A DNA stretch of 43,742 bases from Parabacteroides distasonis (GTDB taxonomy: Bacteria > Bacteroidota > Bacteroidia > Bacteroidales > Tannerellaceae). Below the pieces are notes generated by a model. It saw nothing but the letters and a program-made list of their open reading frames with translations, made no database searches and had not been told where the DNA came from. Position numbers and translations under genes: made by a program. Position 1 is the first letter of the stretch, and the number at the start of each line of letters is the position of its first letter. The stretch is from contig JAFBIU010000029.1 of the NCBI GenBank assembly GCA_021531775.1, positions 1 to 43,742 on the forward strand. Direction: 5' to 3'. This document shows, one piece after another, positions 7,877 through 16,207 of this stretch.

Positions 7877-8023
7877 GTTGTTTGCCTGTTATTCGCAGCA
7901 GATTGATAGATATTGATTCAGATGGATCCCTCTTTTGGCCTGGCAGCTGCCGCGATTGGCTGTCGGTCGAAAGGAGGGACCCTTTTTCACACAACTATTT
8001 CCAACTGTATAGGGGTGGAACCG

Positions 8024-9751
8024 TCAGAGTATGTTGTTTTTCTTGAGATACTCGACGATGCGTTCCATCCAGGTGTAGCTGCCTGTTCCCGGAGCGGCTG
8101 TCCGCTGGAAGCAGTGGTTGCGGAGGCAGAGGGTATGCAGTTCGCTCTGAACCCCCATGCTACGCATCTTCTCCCAGATCTTGACCGAGTTCATGGCTGC
8201 CCAACCGTCGGCATCGCCATGGATGAAGAGCATTGGGGCGGTCTGCAGGTCGAAACTGAAATCGGGCACGATCACGGCACTGTCGTCGTTGCCGCCACCG
8301 CTGTTGGGGGCATTGTCGCCATCGGTGAGGGCGTAGGCCGGATAGATGCCGATACCCCACTGGACGTTGCAGGGCAACTTGTCGATGTCGTCGATGGGCC
8401 AGTAGGACCTGTGCAACGACGAGGTGACACCCATCAAGGTCAGGTGGCCGCCGGCTGAACTACCCATGATACCGATCTGGTCGGGATTGAGGCCGTAGGA
8501 GGCTGCCTTGCTGCGGACGATGCGGATGGCCCGTTGCAGGTCTTGCCAAGCGGTCGTATGCTTAGCCAGTCCCTTCGGACGCGGCGTGCGGTATTTCATC
8601 GTGACGACGGTCATACCCAATTCGTTGAGGTAGCGTCGGGTCGGAGCCACTTCGAAGCCGTCCGGATCGTTGCCTTCGTAGGAGCCGCCGCTGTAGATGA
8701 TCTGGATGGCATTGGTCTTCTTCACCTTCGGGAAATGCCATTCGAGGTAGGGCTTGCACTGATGCTCCTGTGCATCCGGCATCTTGCCTTCGGGCCAGAC
8801 ATCCTCCTGGATCCGTTCCTTGCGGGCCTCGTCGCTGGCATAGCGTTGCATGAGATCCACTTCCGGCTCTAATTTCTTGTAGAACTCCATCTGGTTCAGG
8901 AACTCAATGCCCCGTTCCAAACCGAATGCTCCGTGGCCTTCGTTGGGGTAGAGGTGCAGCTCTGCGGGAATGTGGCGGCGACGCAACTCACGGTAGATGA
9001 GGGTTGAACCATTGGGCGTATAGATGTCCTGGCCACCGTGATGGAGCGACATCGGGCAGGTCTTTGCATCGAACTTGAAGACATCCGACAGTTTCACATC
9101 GACTCCGTAGCCGTCGCGTGTGGCCGGTGTTCCGGTCTCGGCATCGGTCGTGAGGTAGGCCGGCGCATTGACGATGGCCCAGTTGATGTGGCAGGGGATG
9201 GTGTCTAAGGCATCGATGGCCTCGTAGGCGGCTGTTTGCGAACTGGTGGCCATCAGCAGGGCGAGGTGTGAACCGGCTGACATGGAGATGGTACCGATCT
9301 TTTCGGGGTCGAACCCGCGCTTCTTGGCTTGACTGCGTACCATGCGGACAGCCCGTTGTGCATCTTCCCAAGCGGTCTGATAGATGGGCAGTCCGACGGG
9401 GCGGGGGGTACGATAGACGAAGTTGACGCACTGAATGCCCTGTTTGGTCAGCTCTTCGCGCCATCGCTTGATCAGATCGACATCACAGCAGACTTCGTAG
9501 CTGCCTCCGGAGATGAGGATCATGCAGGCACCGTTGCGCACCTTTTCGTCCGGTTGGTCGAACCACTCCAGATAGGCCACCCGGTGTTTGTCTGCCTTGA
9601 AATCAGGTTGGCCGGCCTCGTCAGTCATGGCAGCAATTTGATGATCCTGGCGATGGGGCATCTTCCCCTTCGGCCAAATGGTCTCTCGTTCCCATGCATA
9701 GATGCTCCAGGAGCAAAGCATGGCGATGAAAAGTAAAATTAGTTTTTTCAT
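8024..9751 (-). CDS. Secreted tandem-domain alpha/beta-hydrolase (carbohydrate-esterase-like)
   Basis: The 575-residue protein carries a signal peptide (MKKLILLFIAMLCSWSIYA) and two homologous alpha/beta-hydrolase domains, each introduced by a W-P-E/K-G-K-M-P motif. Domain 1 spans about residues 20-290, with candidate nucleophile Ser158 in SMSAGSH and the late histidine in NEGHGAFG. Domain 2 spans about 315-575, with Ser432 in GSSAGGH and a late histidine in RNHCF. Both have the oxyanion-side motif SGGSYE. The fold and context fit acetyl or other acyl esterases that deacylate plant glycans. Domain 1 has Ser where GxSxG has its first Gly, so the two domains may differ in activity. It lies 147 bp upstream of the GH78 gene on the same strand. 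Confidence 0.85.
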   Translation of the reverse strand: MKKLILLFIAMLCSWSIYAWERETIWPKGKMPHRQDHQIAAMTDEAGQPDFKADKHRVAYLEWFDQPDEKVRNGACMILISGGSYEVCCDVDLIKRWREELTKQGIQCVNFVYRTPRPVGLPIYQTAWEDAQRAVRMVRSQAKKRGFDPEKIGTISMSAGSHLALLMATSSQTAAYEAIDALDTIPCHINWAIVNAPAYLTTDAETGTPATRDGYGVDVKLSDVFKFDAKTCPMSLHHGGQDIYTPNGSTLIYRELRRRHIPAELHLYPNEGHGAFGLERGIEFLNQMEFYKKLEPEVDLMQRYASDEARKERIQEDVWPEGKMPDAQEHQCKPYLEWHFPKVKKTNAIQIIYSGGSYEGNDPDGFEVAPTRRYLNELGMTVVTMKYRTPRPKGLAKHTTAWQDLQRAIRIVRSKAASYGLNPDQIGIMGSSAGGHLTLMGVTSSLHRSYWPIDDIDKLPCNVQWGIGIYPAYALTDGDNAPNSGGGNDDSAVIVPDFSFDLQTAPMLFIHGDADGWAAMNSVKIWEKMRSMGVQSELHTLCLRNHCFQRTAAPGTGSYTWMERIVEYLKKNNIL

Positions 9752-9879
9752 GATCTGTTTGTCCGCAGCTTAACAATTGAACTTCTGAAACTGGTTCTCT
9801 ACACAACCTGCCTGATCTGCCATCCGCTACGTCGGGTGCTGCGGGGATTCCAACGGGCGGCATGGATAGATTAGGCATA

Positions 9880-9887
9880 CAAATGTA
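9880..9887 (-). promoter_or_regulatory. Promoter -7 box TACATTTG for the esterase/GH78 pair
   Basis: Read on the minus strand, 9887-9880 gives TACATTTG. It lies about 130 bp upstream of the esterase ATG at 9751, in an AT-rich gap after the IlvD-like gene. No clear -33 box is seen. It suggests the esterase and rhamnosidase can be expressed independently of the upstream operon. Confidence 0.4.
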
Positions 9888-9929
9888 TTAATTTTATGTA
9901 TATGTTCTACTTTTCAGTAAAAATATATG

Positions 9930-11642
9930 CTACAAATAACCGCCCTCCATGGGAGAGGCACTCTGTCGGGTGAAAAGCCGCAAGATGCCTTGGTCATACC
10001 GGGGCTGGGGCTGTTGCCAACGCTGGGCCCGTTCGGTCAGGATCGTTTCCATCGTTTCGGGCGAACAGGCCGTTCCTTGGAAACCGACCAAATCGAGCCG
10101 GCGTGCCGGAATGTCGATGCGGATCAGGTCGTTCTCTTCCACCAGCGCAATGGGTCCTCCTTCGTAGGCTTCGGGCGAGACATGGCCGATGGCTGGTCCG
10201 CGGGTGGCTCCGGAGAAGCGTCCGTCGGTGATCAGGGCAATGGACTCGGAGAGTTGCGGGTCGGAGGCGATGGCTTCGGTGGTGTAGAACATCTCCGGCA
10301 TACCGCTGCCTTTCGGTCCCTCGTAGCGGATGATGACCGCTTCGCCCGGGTGGATCTGATGGGTCAGTACCGCCTGGATCGCCTCCTCCTCACTGTCGAA
10401 GACGCGGGCACGGAGGGTGACATGCATCAGCTTGGGCGAGATGGCGGCATGTTTCACGACGGCTCCGTCGGGTGCGAGGTTGCCGCGGAGGATGGCAATG
10501 GCTCCTTGCGGACGGATGGGTTGCTCCAAGGGACGGATGATCTCTTCCGGCTTCACCCCTTTGTCGGCCAAATGTTGATAGCACTTTTCAAAGAATCCCT
10601 CGGCCTCTAACCGGTCGAGATTCTCACCGACACTGTGGCCGGTGACCGTCAATGCATCGACGTGCAGATAGGGACGGATGGCTCGCATGATGGCCGGCAC
10701 ACCGCCTGCATACCAGAAATATTCGCCAGGCCAGTAGCCAGAAGGGCGTATGTTGAGCAGGAAGGGGATGCGTCGGTGGAGGGTGTCGAAGAGCTCCGGC
10801 TCCAGTTTCCACCCCAGTTCGTGGGCAATGGCGGGCAGGTGCAGCAGACTGTTGCTCGATCCGGCAATGGCGGCATGCACCATGATGGCATTCTCGAAGG
10901 CCTCCCGGGAGAGGATCTGTCGCGGATGCAACCCTTCGTGTGCCAAAGCAACGGCACGCCGACCGGCTTCACGGGCCATGGCCGGCAGCTCCGGCAGGTG
11001 CGTTGGAATCAGGGCGGAACCAGGCAGGGCCAGTCCCAAGGCTTCGGCCATCACCTGCATGGTGGAGGCGGTGCCCATGAAGGAGCAGGCTCCACAGCTG
11101 GGACAGGCATGGGTCTGGTAATAGCGGTATTGCTCGCCCGTGATCTCGTGGCGTTGCCATTGGGCACTGTAGGTACCGATCTGTTCCAGGGTGAGCAGGT
11201 TGGGGCCTGCTTGCATGATGCCTCCCGGCAGGAAGAGGGCCGGCATGTTGAGGCGGGCTATGGCCATGAGGTGGGCCGGCACGGATTTATCGCAACTGGC
11301 GATGAAGAGACCGCTATCGAAGGGGGTGGCGCGGACATGGATCTCCATCAGGGCGGTCATGATGTCGCGCGATACCAGGGAATAGTTCATGCCGTCGTGT
11401 CCCTGTGCCTCGCCATCGCAAATGTCGGTACAGAAATAGTGGGCCGCATGGCCCTGTGCTTGTCGGATCCCTTCGCTGGCAACCTCTACCAACTGCAGGA
11501 GGTGGGCACTGCCGGGATGGCTATGGCCGTAGCTGCTCTCCACGATGACCTGTGTGCGGTCGAGGTCGGCGGGTGTCCAACCACTGCCCAATCGGAGGGA
11601 GTCGATTTCCGGGGCAGCCTTTCGGAGTTCTTGACTGTTCAT
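9930..11642 (-). CDS. IlvD/Edd-family dehydratase, probably sugar-acid specific
   Basis: The 570-residue protein has the family's iron-sulfur motifs: ICDGEAQGHDGM (about 74-85), SCDKSVPAHLMA (Cys117) and CPSCGACSFMGTASTM (Cys180, 183, 186). The opening GSGWTPADLDR and the segment after the cluster (MAEALGLALPGSALIP) resemble YjhG/YagF-type D-xylonate dehydratases more than biosynthetic dihydroxy-acid dehydratases. No ilvB, ilvN or ilvC gene is nearby. The reaction would be loss of water from an aldonic acid to a 2-keto-3-deoxy acid. It starts only 5 bp after the stop of the vWA-RING-FHA gene and may be cotranscribed with that operon, or may belong to the glycan locus. The exact substrate is unknown. 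Confidence 0.85.
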   Translation of the reverse strand: MNSQELRKAAPEIDSLRLGSGWTPADLDRTQVIVESSYGHSHPGSAHLLQLVEVASEGIRQAQGHAAHYFCTDICDGEAQGHDGMNYSLVSRDIMTALMEIHVRATPFDSGLFIASCDKSVPAHLMAIARLNMPALFLPGGIMQAGPNLLTLEQIGTYSAQWQRHEITGEQYRYYQTHACPSCGACSFMGTASTMQVMAEALGLALPGSALIPTHLPELPAMAREAGRRAVALAHEGLHPRQILSREAFENAIMVHAAIAGSSNSLLHLPAIAHELGWKLEPELFDTLHRRIPFLLNIRPSGYWPGEYFWYAGGVPAIMRAIRPYLHVDALTVTGHSVGENLDRLEAEGFFEKCYQHLADKGVKPEEIIRPLEQPIRPQGAIAILRGNLAPDGAVVKHAAISPKLMHVTLRARVFDSEEEAIQAVLTHQIHPGEAVIIRYEGPKGSGMPEMFYTTEAIASDPQLSESIALITDGRFSGATRGPAIGHVSPEAYEGGPIALVEENDLIRIDIPARRLDLVGFQGTACSPETMETILTERAQRWQQPQPRYDQGILRLFTRQSASPMEGGYL

Positions 11643-11647
11643 ACGTG

Positions 11648-14128
11648 TTACAAATCTTTTTCGATATAGGTAAATTTCGTCTGTCCGATGGTGAAGCTCT
11701 CGCCATGGTGCAAGCGTCGTTTGGCTTGGATGTCGAGCGGCTTGCCGTCGATCAGCACCCCCTCTTCGATGGCCACGAGCTGGATGCGGCCCGATTCATT
11801 CATTTGAATCTCCGCCTGTCGGGGCGCGATGGGGCTGTTCAGATCCCAGGTCATCTGCAGGTTGCAATCGACCGACTTGCCGATGGAGACACATTTCTGC
11901 AGCGAGCTGGCATTCATCCATTTGAACAGGGCGATGTCGGTGGTCTTCACCGGTCCTTCGATACGCAGGAAATAGCGTCGCGAATGGGGGAAGGTGATGG
12001 CCAGGCTGAGCGACAGACCGATGCTGTAGATCATGTAGCTGATGAGCAGAAAGACGCGTGAGTCGATCTCCGTCAGGATAGCGAAACTCCAGAGATACAT
12101 CGAACCGACGCCCAACAGCATGGAGATGCCGGCCCCGATCAGGGAGTTGCGCAGGTTGATCTCCGTACCGAACGAGACGACAGCGGCAATCACCAGACCA
12201 GTCAGTGCCCAGGGTACCCAATCCATCCAGAAGGAGTTGTCGATGAGGTCGAACGAGATGGAGACGAGGGTGCCCAACAGGAAGAAGACATAGCCTCCCA
12301 ATCCGGCCAGCAGGGCCTTGCCGATGACCAGTCCCAACCGTCTCCACCACCAGCGTCCGTGGCTGGAGAGGATGCACAGGAAGAGCGTCAGGAAGAGGCT
12401 GATGTTGAGTCCATAAAGGGGCAGGTAGAAGAGGTTGTTGCCATGATCCTGAATCAACCGGGTCGCTTCGGGGGTCTCCGGGGCCAACTTGTAGATGTCG
12501 AGCAGCAGGTCGTACATCAGTTGCTGCTGGCCGCCCAGGTGGGCATTGAGCGTGAAGATGATCCAGGCCACCAGTCCGGCAATGCTGCCGAAGAGCACCC
12601 AGATGAACTGGTAGGAGAGGTTCTGCCGATCCAGCAGGTTCTTGGCGTTGTAGTAATGGCTGCCGGTCTTGCACCCGATGCCATACTCCGGACATTTATA
12701 CTCGTTCTCGTCCCAACAGGATTTGTGGACGACATGCTGGCACTTGACCACAATCTCGTCCCCTTCGACAAAGGGGGCCTTGCAGAAGTAGCAGGACTGT
12801 TGCACCAACACACCATCTACACTCATGTTTTGCGAGTTGTAACGCTTTACATATTTATATACGAACCACCGGTAACGGATAAAGGGCTCGACGAACTGAA
12901 AGACGAGGCAGAGCAGGAAGATGATGAGCAGTGTGAAGAAACAGCCTTGCAGGATGGCCTGCAGGGTGGAGGGACCGTTCACGATGATGGGGTTGTAGAT
13001 GTTGCCCAAAGCATAGTGCGTACAGCCGGTAGCGACCAGACTGTCGTTGTGGAAACATTCGATTTTCAGCAGCCGCCGGTTGCCGCGATAGATCTTCCCG
13101 TCGGGATTGGTGTAGCTCAGCTGAAAGTCGGCATACTCTTTGTTGAAGACATTCAGGATCTCGTTGGAGAGTTGCCGCCAGTCGAAGTGGGGCAGGTAGG
13201 TGCCGCTGGTGTGCTGGCACAACAGCCGCATGAGCGTTTCCGACGCATCCTGGTCGGTACCCTCCATCACGCCATCGAGTGCCTCCTCTCCCTCGGCCAA
13301 AGCCGGCTTGCTGACCGGTTGCTCCTCCCGGCCGAAGTTGACGTAATAGATGGGGAAGTTGGGACTGGTCACGCCGATCTTGGTCAGCCGTTCCTGCAGG
13401 TCGTAGTGGGCCGAATCGATCGGCAGGTTGTTGTCGTGATAGACCTGTCCGTCTGAAAAGACAATGAGGATCTTCTCCTGGCTGTTCAAATCGCGCCACC
13501 TCGGATCCTGCTTGACCCGCGGGAAATAGAGGGGCGAGCCACCGTTCATCTCATCAATCTTGGAGAGGATGGAGCGATACATCGCCTTCTCGCCACCGGC
13601 AGGTTTGAGGCGGGTGTTCACCACATAGATGGTGGCCGGCATTGATTCGGTCACCTGGTTGCTGTCCATAAAGGCCACGAAGAGGTTGTCGTGCGAGAAG
13701 AGTGTCTTCAGGTTGCGGATGGCATTCTTTTGGGCCTCGATCTGTTCTTCACTGAGCGTCAGATCCACCAGCACCATGGCATTGAGGTTCATGTCATCGA
13801 TCTCCTGTGCCCGGATGTTGGTGAAACCGGAGAGGACCGGTTGCGTGCTGGCCTCACATTTCTGGGTCTCGTTGACCCATTCCGTCGTCTTGATGGTGAA
13901 GTTGTTGTCTTCCCACGAACGGGGCATCAACTCGTCGTTTATACGTACCTTTACCTGAAACTGTTTGTGATCGGGCGAAAATTCGATGTTGGAGAGTTGG
14001 AGTCCTTCCGCAGTGTTCGCTGAGGACTTGTCCAGTGTAGGTAAGGCATCACAGCCCACCTGCAGCAGGAGCATACAGCTGAGTAAAAGTTGTATTGCGT
14101 ATCTCATCGTGTCTCTATCTGTTTTCAT
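11648..14128 (-). CDS. Membrane-anchored vWA - RING-H2 - polytopic membrane - FHA protein (putative E3-like scaffold)
   Basis: Residue numbers are from 14128; an alternative Met at 14107 gives a more classic signal. Residues 8-26 form a lipoprotein-like signal (lipobox LQVGC, Cys26). A von Willebrand A domain follows (about 110-330), with a degenerate metal site VDLTLS (122-126) and FSDG at 225-228. A membrane helix (390-412) leads to a RING-H2-like finger: C446, C449, C463, H465, H468, C471, C479, C486. Six more helices (about 505-713) precede a C-terminal FHA domain (about 745-823, IGKSVDCNLQ to FTIGQTKFTY). This topology puts vWA in the periplasm and both RING and FHA in the cytoplasm. A RING is the expected E3 module for the E2 and Ubl four to five genes upstream. 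FHA domains bind phosphothreonine and occur in T6SS regulation. It is the last gene of the block, 9 bp after its neighbour. The function is inferred. Confidence 0.85.
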   Translation of the reverse strand: MKTDRDTMRYAIQLLLSCMLLLQVGCDALPTLDKSSANTAEGLQLSNIEFSPDHKQFQVKVRINDELMPRSWEDNNFTIKTTEWVNETQKCEASTQPVLSGFTNIRAQEIDDMNLNAMVLVDLTLSEEQIEAQKNAIRNLKTLFSHDNLFVAFMDSNQVTESMPATIYVVNTRLKPAGGEKAMYRSILSKIDEMNGGSPLYFPRVKQDPRWRDLNSQEKILIVFSDGQVYHDNNLPIDSAHYDLQERLTKIGVTSPNFPIYYVNFGREEQPVSKPALAEGEEALDGVMEGTDQDASETLMRLLCQHTSGTYLPHFDWRQLSNEILNVFNKEYADFQLSYTNPDGKIYRGNRRLLKIECFHNDSLVATGCTHYALGNIYNPIIVNGPSTLQAILQGCFFTLLIIFLLCLVFQFVEPFIRYRWFVYKYVKRYNSQNMSVDGVLVQQSCYFCKAPFVEGDEIVVKCQHVVHKSCWDENEYKCPEYGIGCKTGSHYYNAKNLLDRQNLSYQFIWVLFGSIAGLVAWIIFTLNAHLGGQQQLMYDLLLDIYKLAPETPEATRLIQDHGNNLFYLPLYGLNISLFLTLFLCILSSHGRWWWRRLGLVIGKALLAGLGGYVFFLLGTLVSISFDLIDNSFWMDWVPWALTGLVIAAVVSFGTEINLRNSLIGAGISMLLGVGSMYLWSFAILTEIDSRVFLLISYMIYSIGLSLSLAITFPHSRRYFLRIEGPVKTTDIALFKWMNASSLQKCVSIGKSVDCNLQMTWDLNSPIAPRQAEIQMNESGRIQLVAIEEGVLIDGKPLDIQAKRRLHHGESFTIGQTKFTYIEKDL

Positions 14129-14137
14129 ACGGGTTCA

Positions 14138-15025
14138 TTAAATACTGGGATAATCGTTGTTTTGCATGTTCATCATCTCCTGTTGCTTTTTCAGTGCCTC
14201 CTTGGCCTGTTTGGCCATTTGGATCTTCGACTGGATCATGTTGGCAAACATCAGGATGAGTGCCACAGCTGCCAATCCGAAGAGGTATTCTTTGATGCGT
14301 TCGAACAGCGGCTTGTATTCGCAGGCCTGGATCTGTTCGGATCGGTTCTTCAGCTGCACGAAATGATCGTCGATCCGTTTCATCTTGAACTGCAAGCCGT
14401 TGAACTCGTCGGACACCGTTTTGGCCGCATTGTAAAAGTTCTGTATGTCGGTAAACAGGAGTTGCTCTTGTCCCTTCAGTTGCTCTAATTGCGGTCCTAA
14501 CTGGCTGACTAAGGAGTATTCCATGGCCTGCTGGTAGAGACGTTCATAGACGGTATCTTGCGCGAGGATGAACTTCTCCGCTTCATTGAATTGCTTCAAC
14601 GATTCGATGTAGTGCCGTTTGCTCTGAATCAGTGTGTTGATCTCCTCTTTGCGTTGCTGATAGCCGGTCACGATGGCGACAAGCCGGTTCTCGCCGGCAA
14701 TGGTCTTCTGCATGACCTGATAATAGACATTCCAGCGGATGTCAATGGCCGACAGTTTTCGTTCCGCTTTGGTGATCTGCATCTCGTTGATGCTCCGGTC
14801 GGCCTCCCGTTTGACCCGGTTCAGTTCGTTGACGAATCCCATCAACCGATCATGGATCTCCTGCACCTTGGCTGGCTCCAGCACGTACGGCTCTTCCGGG
14901 AACGGATCATCCGACAAGGGCTCCAACGGTACCACCTGTGCCATAGCCGGACAGGCCAGTCCCAGCAGGAGGAACCCCAGGAACAGCGTGTATAGCTTGC
15001 GGAATAGAAGATTGGATCGATTCAT
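14138..15025 (-). CDS. Signal-peptide protein with periplasmic coiled coil and C-terminal membrane helix
   Basis: This 295-residue protein has an N-terminal signal (about 1-29, ending PAMA-Q), then a long helical, charged region (about 52-240) with coiled-coil character, including VNELNRVKREADRSINEM and later repeated Q/E/K-rich helices. A membrane helix follows (about 248-268, LFGLAAVALILMFANMI), with a short basic cytoplasmic tail of about 25 residues. I do not recognise a family. The arrangement resembles a periplasmic stalk anchored in the inner membrane. It is 12 bp downstream of the previous gene and 9 bp upstream of the vWA-RING-FHA gene, so it almost certainly acts with them, perhaps as part of a membrane docking complex. 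Confidence 0.75.
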   Translation of the reverse strand: MNRSNLLFRKLYTLFLGFLLLGLACPAMAQVVPLEPLSDDPFPEEPYVLEPAKVQEIHDRLMGFVNELNRVKREADRSINEMQITKAERKLSAIDIRWNVYYQVMQKTIAGENRLVAIVTGYQQRKEEINTLIQSKRHYIESLKQFNEAEKFILAQDTVYERLYQQAMEYSLVSQLGPQLEQLKGQEQLLFTDIQNFYNAAKTVSDEFNGLQFKMKRIDDHFVQLKNRSEQIQACEYKPLFERIKEYLFGLAAVALILMFANMIQSKIQMAKQAKEALKKQQEMMNMQNNDYPSI

Positions 15026-15037
15026 ACGTTGATGCTT

Positions 15038-16207
15038 TTAATACTGACAACTATCCTCAAAATGTTTCTCAGCCCGACGGAAGATGACGATGGCCGCCTC
15101 CTGTTCCGGACTGACGGTATCGGCCTCCTGGATCATCTCGTTGAGCCGGGAGATCGTCTGGATGCAATAGTTTTCCAGGTCCTGCTTTTCCGCCTGATCG
15201 TCGGTGAGCATCCAGCGACCGACACAATTGTCGATTTGGCGGGCCATGCTTAGGATCTGTTCCGGCGATACCTCCAACAGAATCAATTCATGTCGGGGGG
15301 CTGCCTCGGGAGCCTCCGGTGGCAGGTAGGTACAGGTCAGGGCTTGGATCGAATCGCGATAATTCTGATAGGCCGTCACCTGCTCCTGGATCTGTTCACA
15401 ACGGCTCTTGTTCTCCAACACAGGGAATTGCTGCAACAGCAGTTGCTTGTTCTCCTGAAACAGGTTGACCGTCTCTTCGGAATCGGTGACCGCATCGATG
15501 CCGAATTTACCGGTCAAGGTGTGGTAACCGGCTGCAATGGCCTCTACCTTGGCCACCAACTCGTTGATCTCCTCCTCCTTTTGGAAGCAGGGGTTGCGTT
15601 GGATATAGATCTCATAGACGGTATTCACATCTTTCTGACAAACCAGCCGGTAGATCGGTTTGTGCAAGTGGGGCTCCATGACGAAGAGGTCGCGCAACGT
15701 CACCTGTACCCGATTGTTCTTGCTCTGGATATCGAAGGTCTGCTCGATGAACTCGTTGACCATCTTGTATTCGATGGGTTGCGGCTGGAGTCCCTGATAG
15801 GTGATCCAGCGATGGAAGAGCAGTTTCTTGTGGGGCTTCTCGAGCGAGGCTTTCAGGGATTTGTCCAGCACGAACTGTGCCTTCGGGTCGGACTGGACGA
15901 CATAGGGCAGGCGATCCGGACGGAGCCGATCGCCTTTGATGGCCTGTTGGAAGGGTACATCGTCTTGGAAGACAAACAGGTCTCGATACGAGACGAGACT
16001 GACGGTCAGGGTGTTCTCCGACTCGTTGAAAACCAGCTTCACCATCAGGTCCAGATCCCGGGAGTCGTTGGCCAGCGCGATGTGGTCCGTAAAGGAGTGC
16101 TCCTGCGAGAGCGTGATCTCCTTGACTGTCTGGGCTTGTGTGCCCAACAGGGAACCGATCCAAAGGAACCAGCAGCCGATGATGCCAGCTAAGAAACGTT
16201 TACTCAT
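15038..16207 (-). CDS. Secreted/periplasmic protein of the Ubl-baseplate operon (hypothetical)
   Basis: From Met at 16207 (MSKRFLAGIIGCW; a longer frame from 16228 is possible) the protein is about 389 residues with a signal peptide ending near TQAQ. The first half is beta-rich (for example DLMVKLVFNESENTLTVSLV). The second half is helical and carries most of the cysteines (in NPCFQ, SRCEQ, LTCTY, NYCIQ and at the C-terminus), some possibly disulfide bonded. No known family is recognised. Its start overlaps the E2 gene's stop by 8 bp and it ends 12 bp before the coiled-coil protein, so it is translationally coupled to the conjugation genes. It is a candidate periplasmic component of the apparatus. 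Confidence 0.75.
   Translation of the reverse strand: MSKRFLAGIIGCWFLWIGSLLGTQAQTVKEITLSQEHSFTDHIALANDSRDLDLMVKLVFNESENTLTVSLVSYRDLFVFQDDVPFQQAIKGDRLRPDRLPYVVQSDPKAQFVLDKSLKASLEKPHKKLLFHRWITYQGLQPQPIEYKMVNEFIEQTFDIQSKNNRVQVTLRDLFVMEPHLHKPIYRLVCQKDVNTVYEIYIQRNPCFQKEEEINELVAKVEAIAAGYHTLTGKFGIDAVTDSEETVNLFQENKQLLLQQFPVLENKSRCEQIQEQVTAYQNYRDSIQALTCTYLPPEAPEAAPRHELILLEVSPEQILSMARQIDNCVGRWMLTDDQAEKQDLENYCIQTISRLNEMIQEADTVSPEQEAAIVIFRRAEKHFEDSCQY

Noticed and set aside
7923-7983. Imperfect inverted repeat between the esterase and GH78 genes as a terminator
   Set aside because: The arms pair only partly, the loop is long and no T-run follows on the minus strand.
9930-11642. Biosynthetic dihydroxy-acid dehydratase (ilvD)
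   Set aside because: The N-terminal and post-cluster motifs are closer to YjhG/YagF-type sugar-acid dehydratases and no branched-chain amino-acid genes adjoin. The biosynthetic role is not fully excluded.
10635-11669. Plus-strand open frame of 344 codons opposite the IlvD/Edd gene
   Set aside because: The minus-strand frame carries all family motifs and the plus-strand translation is low-complexity Gly/His/Gln-rich shadow sequence.
12359-13456. Plus-strand open frame of 365 codons opposite the vWA-RING-FHA gene
   Set aside because: It is antisense to a gene with clear domains, and has no start context or recognisable fold.
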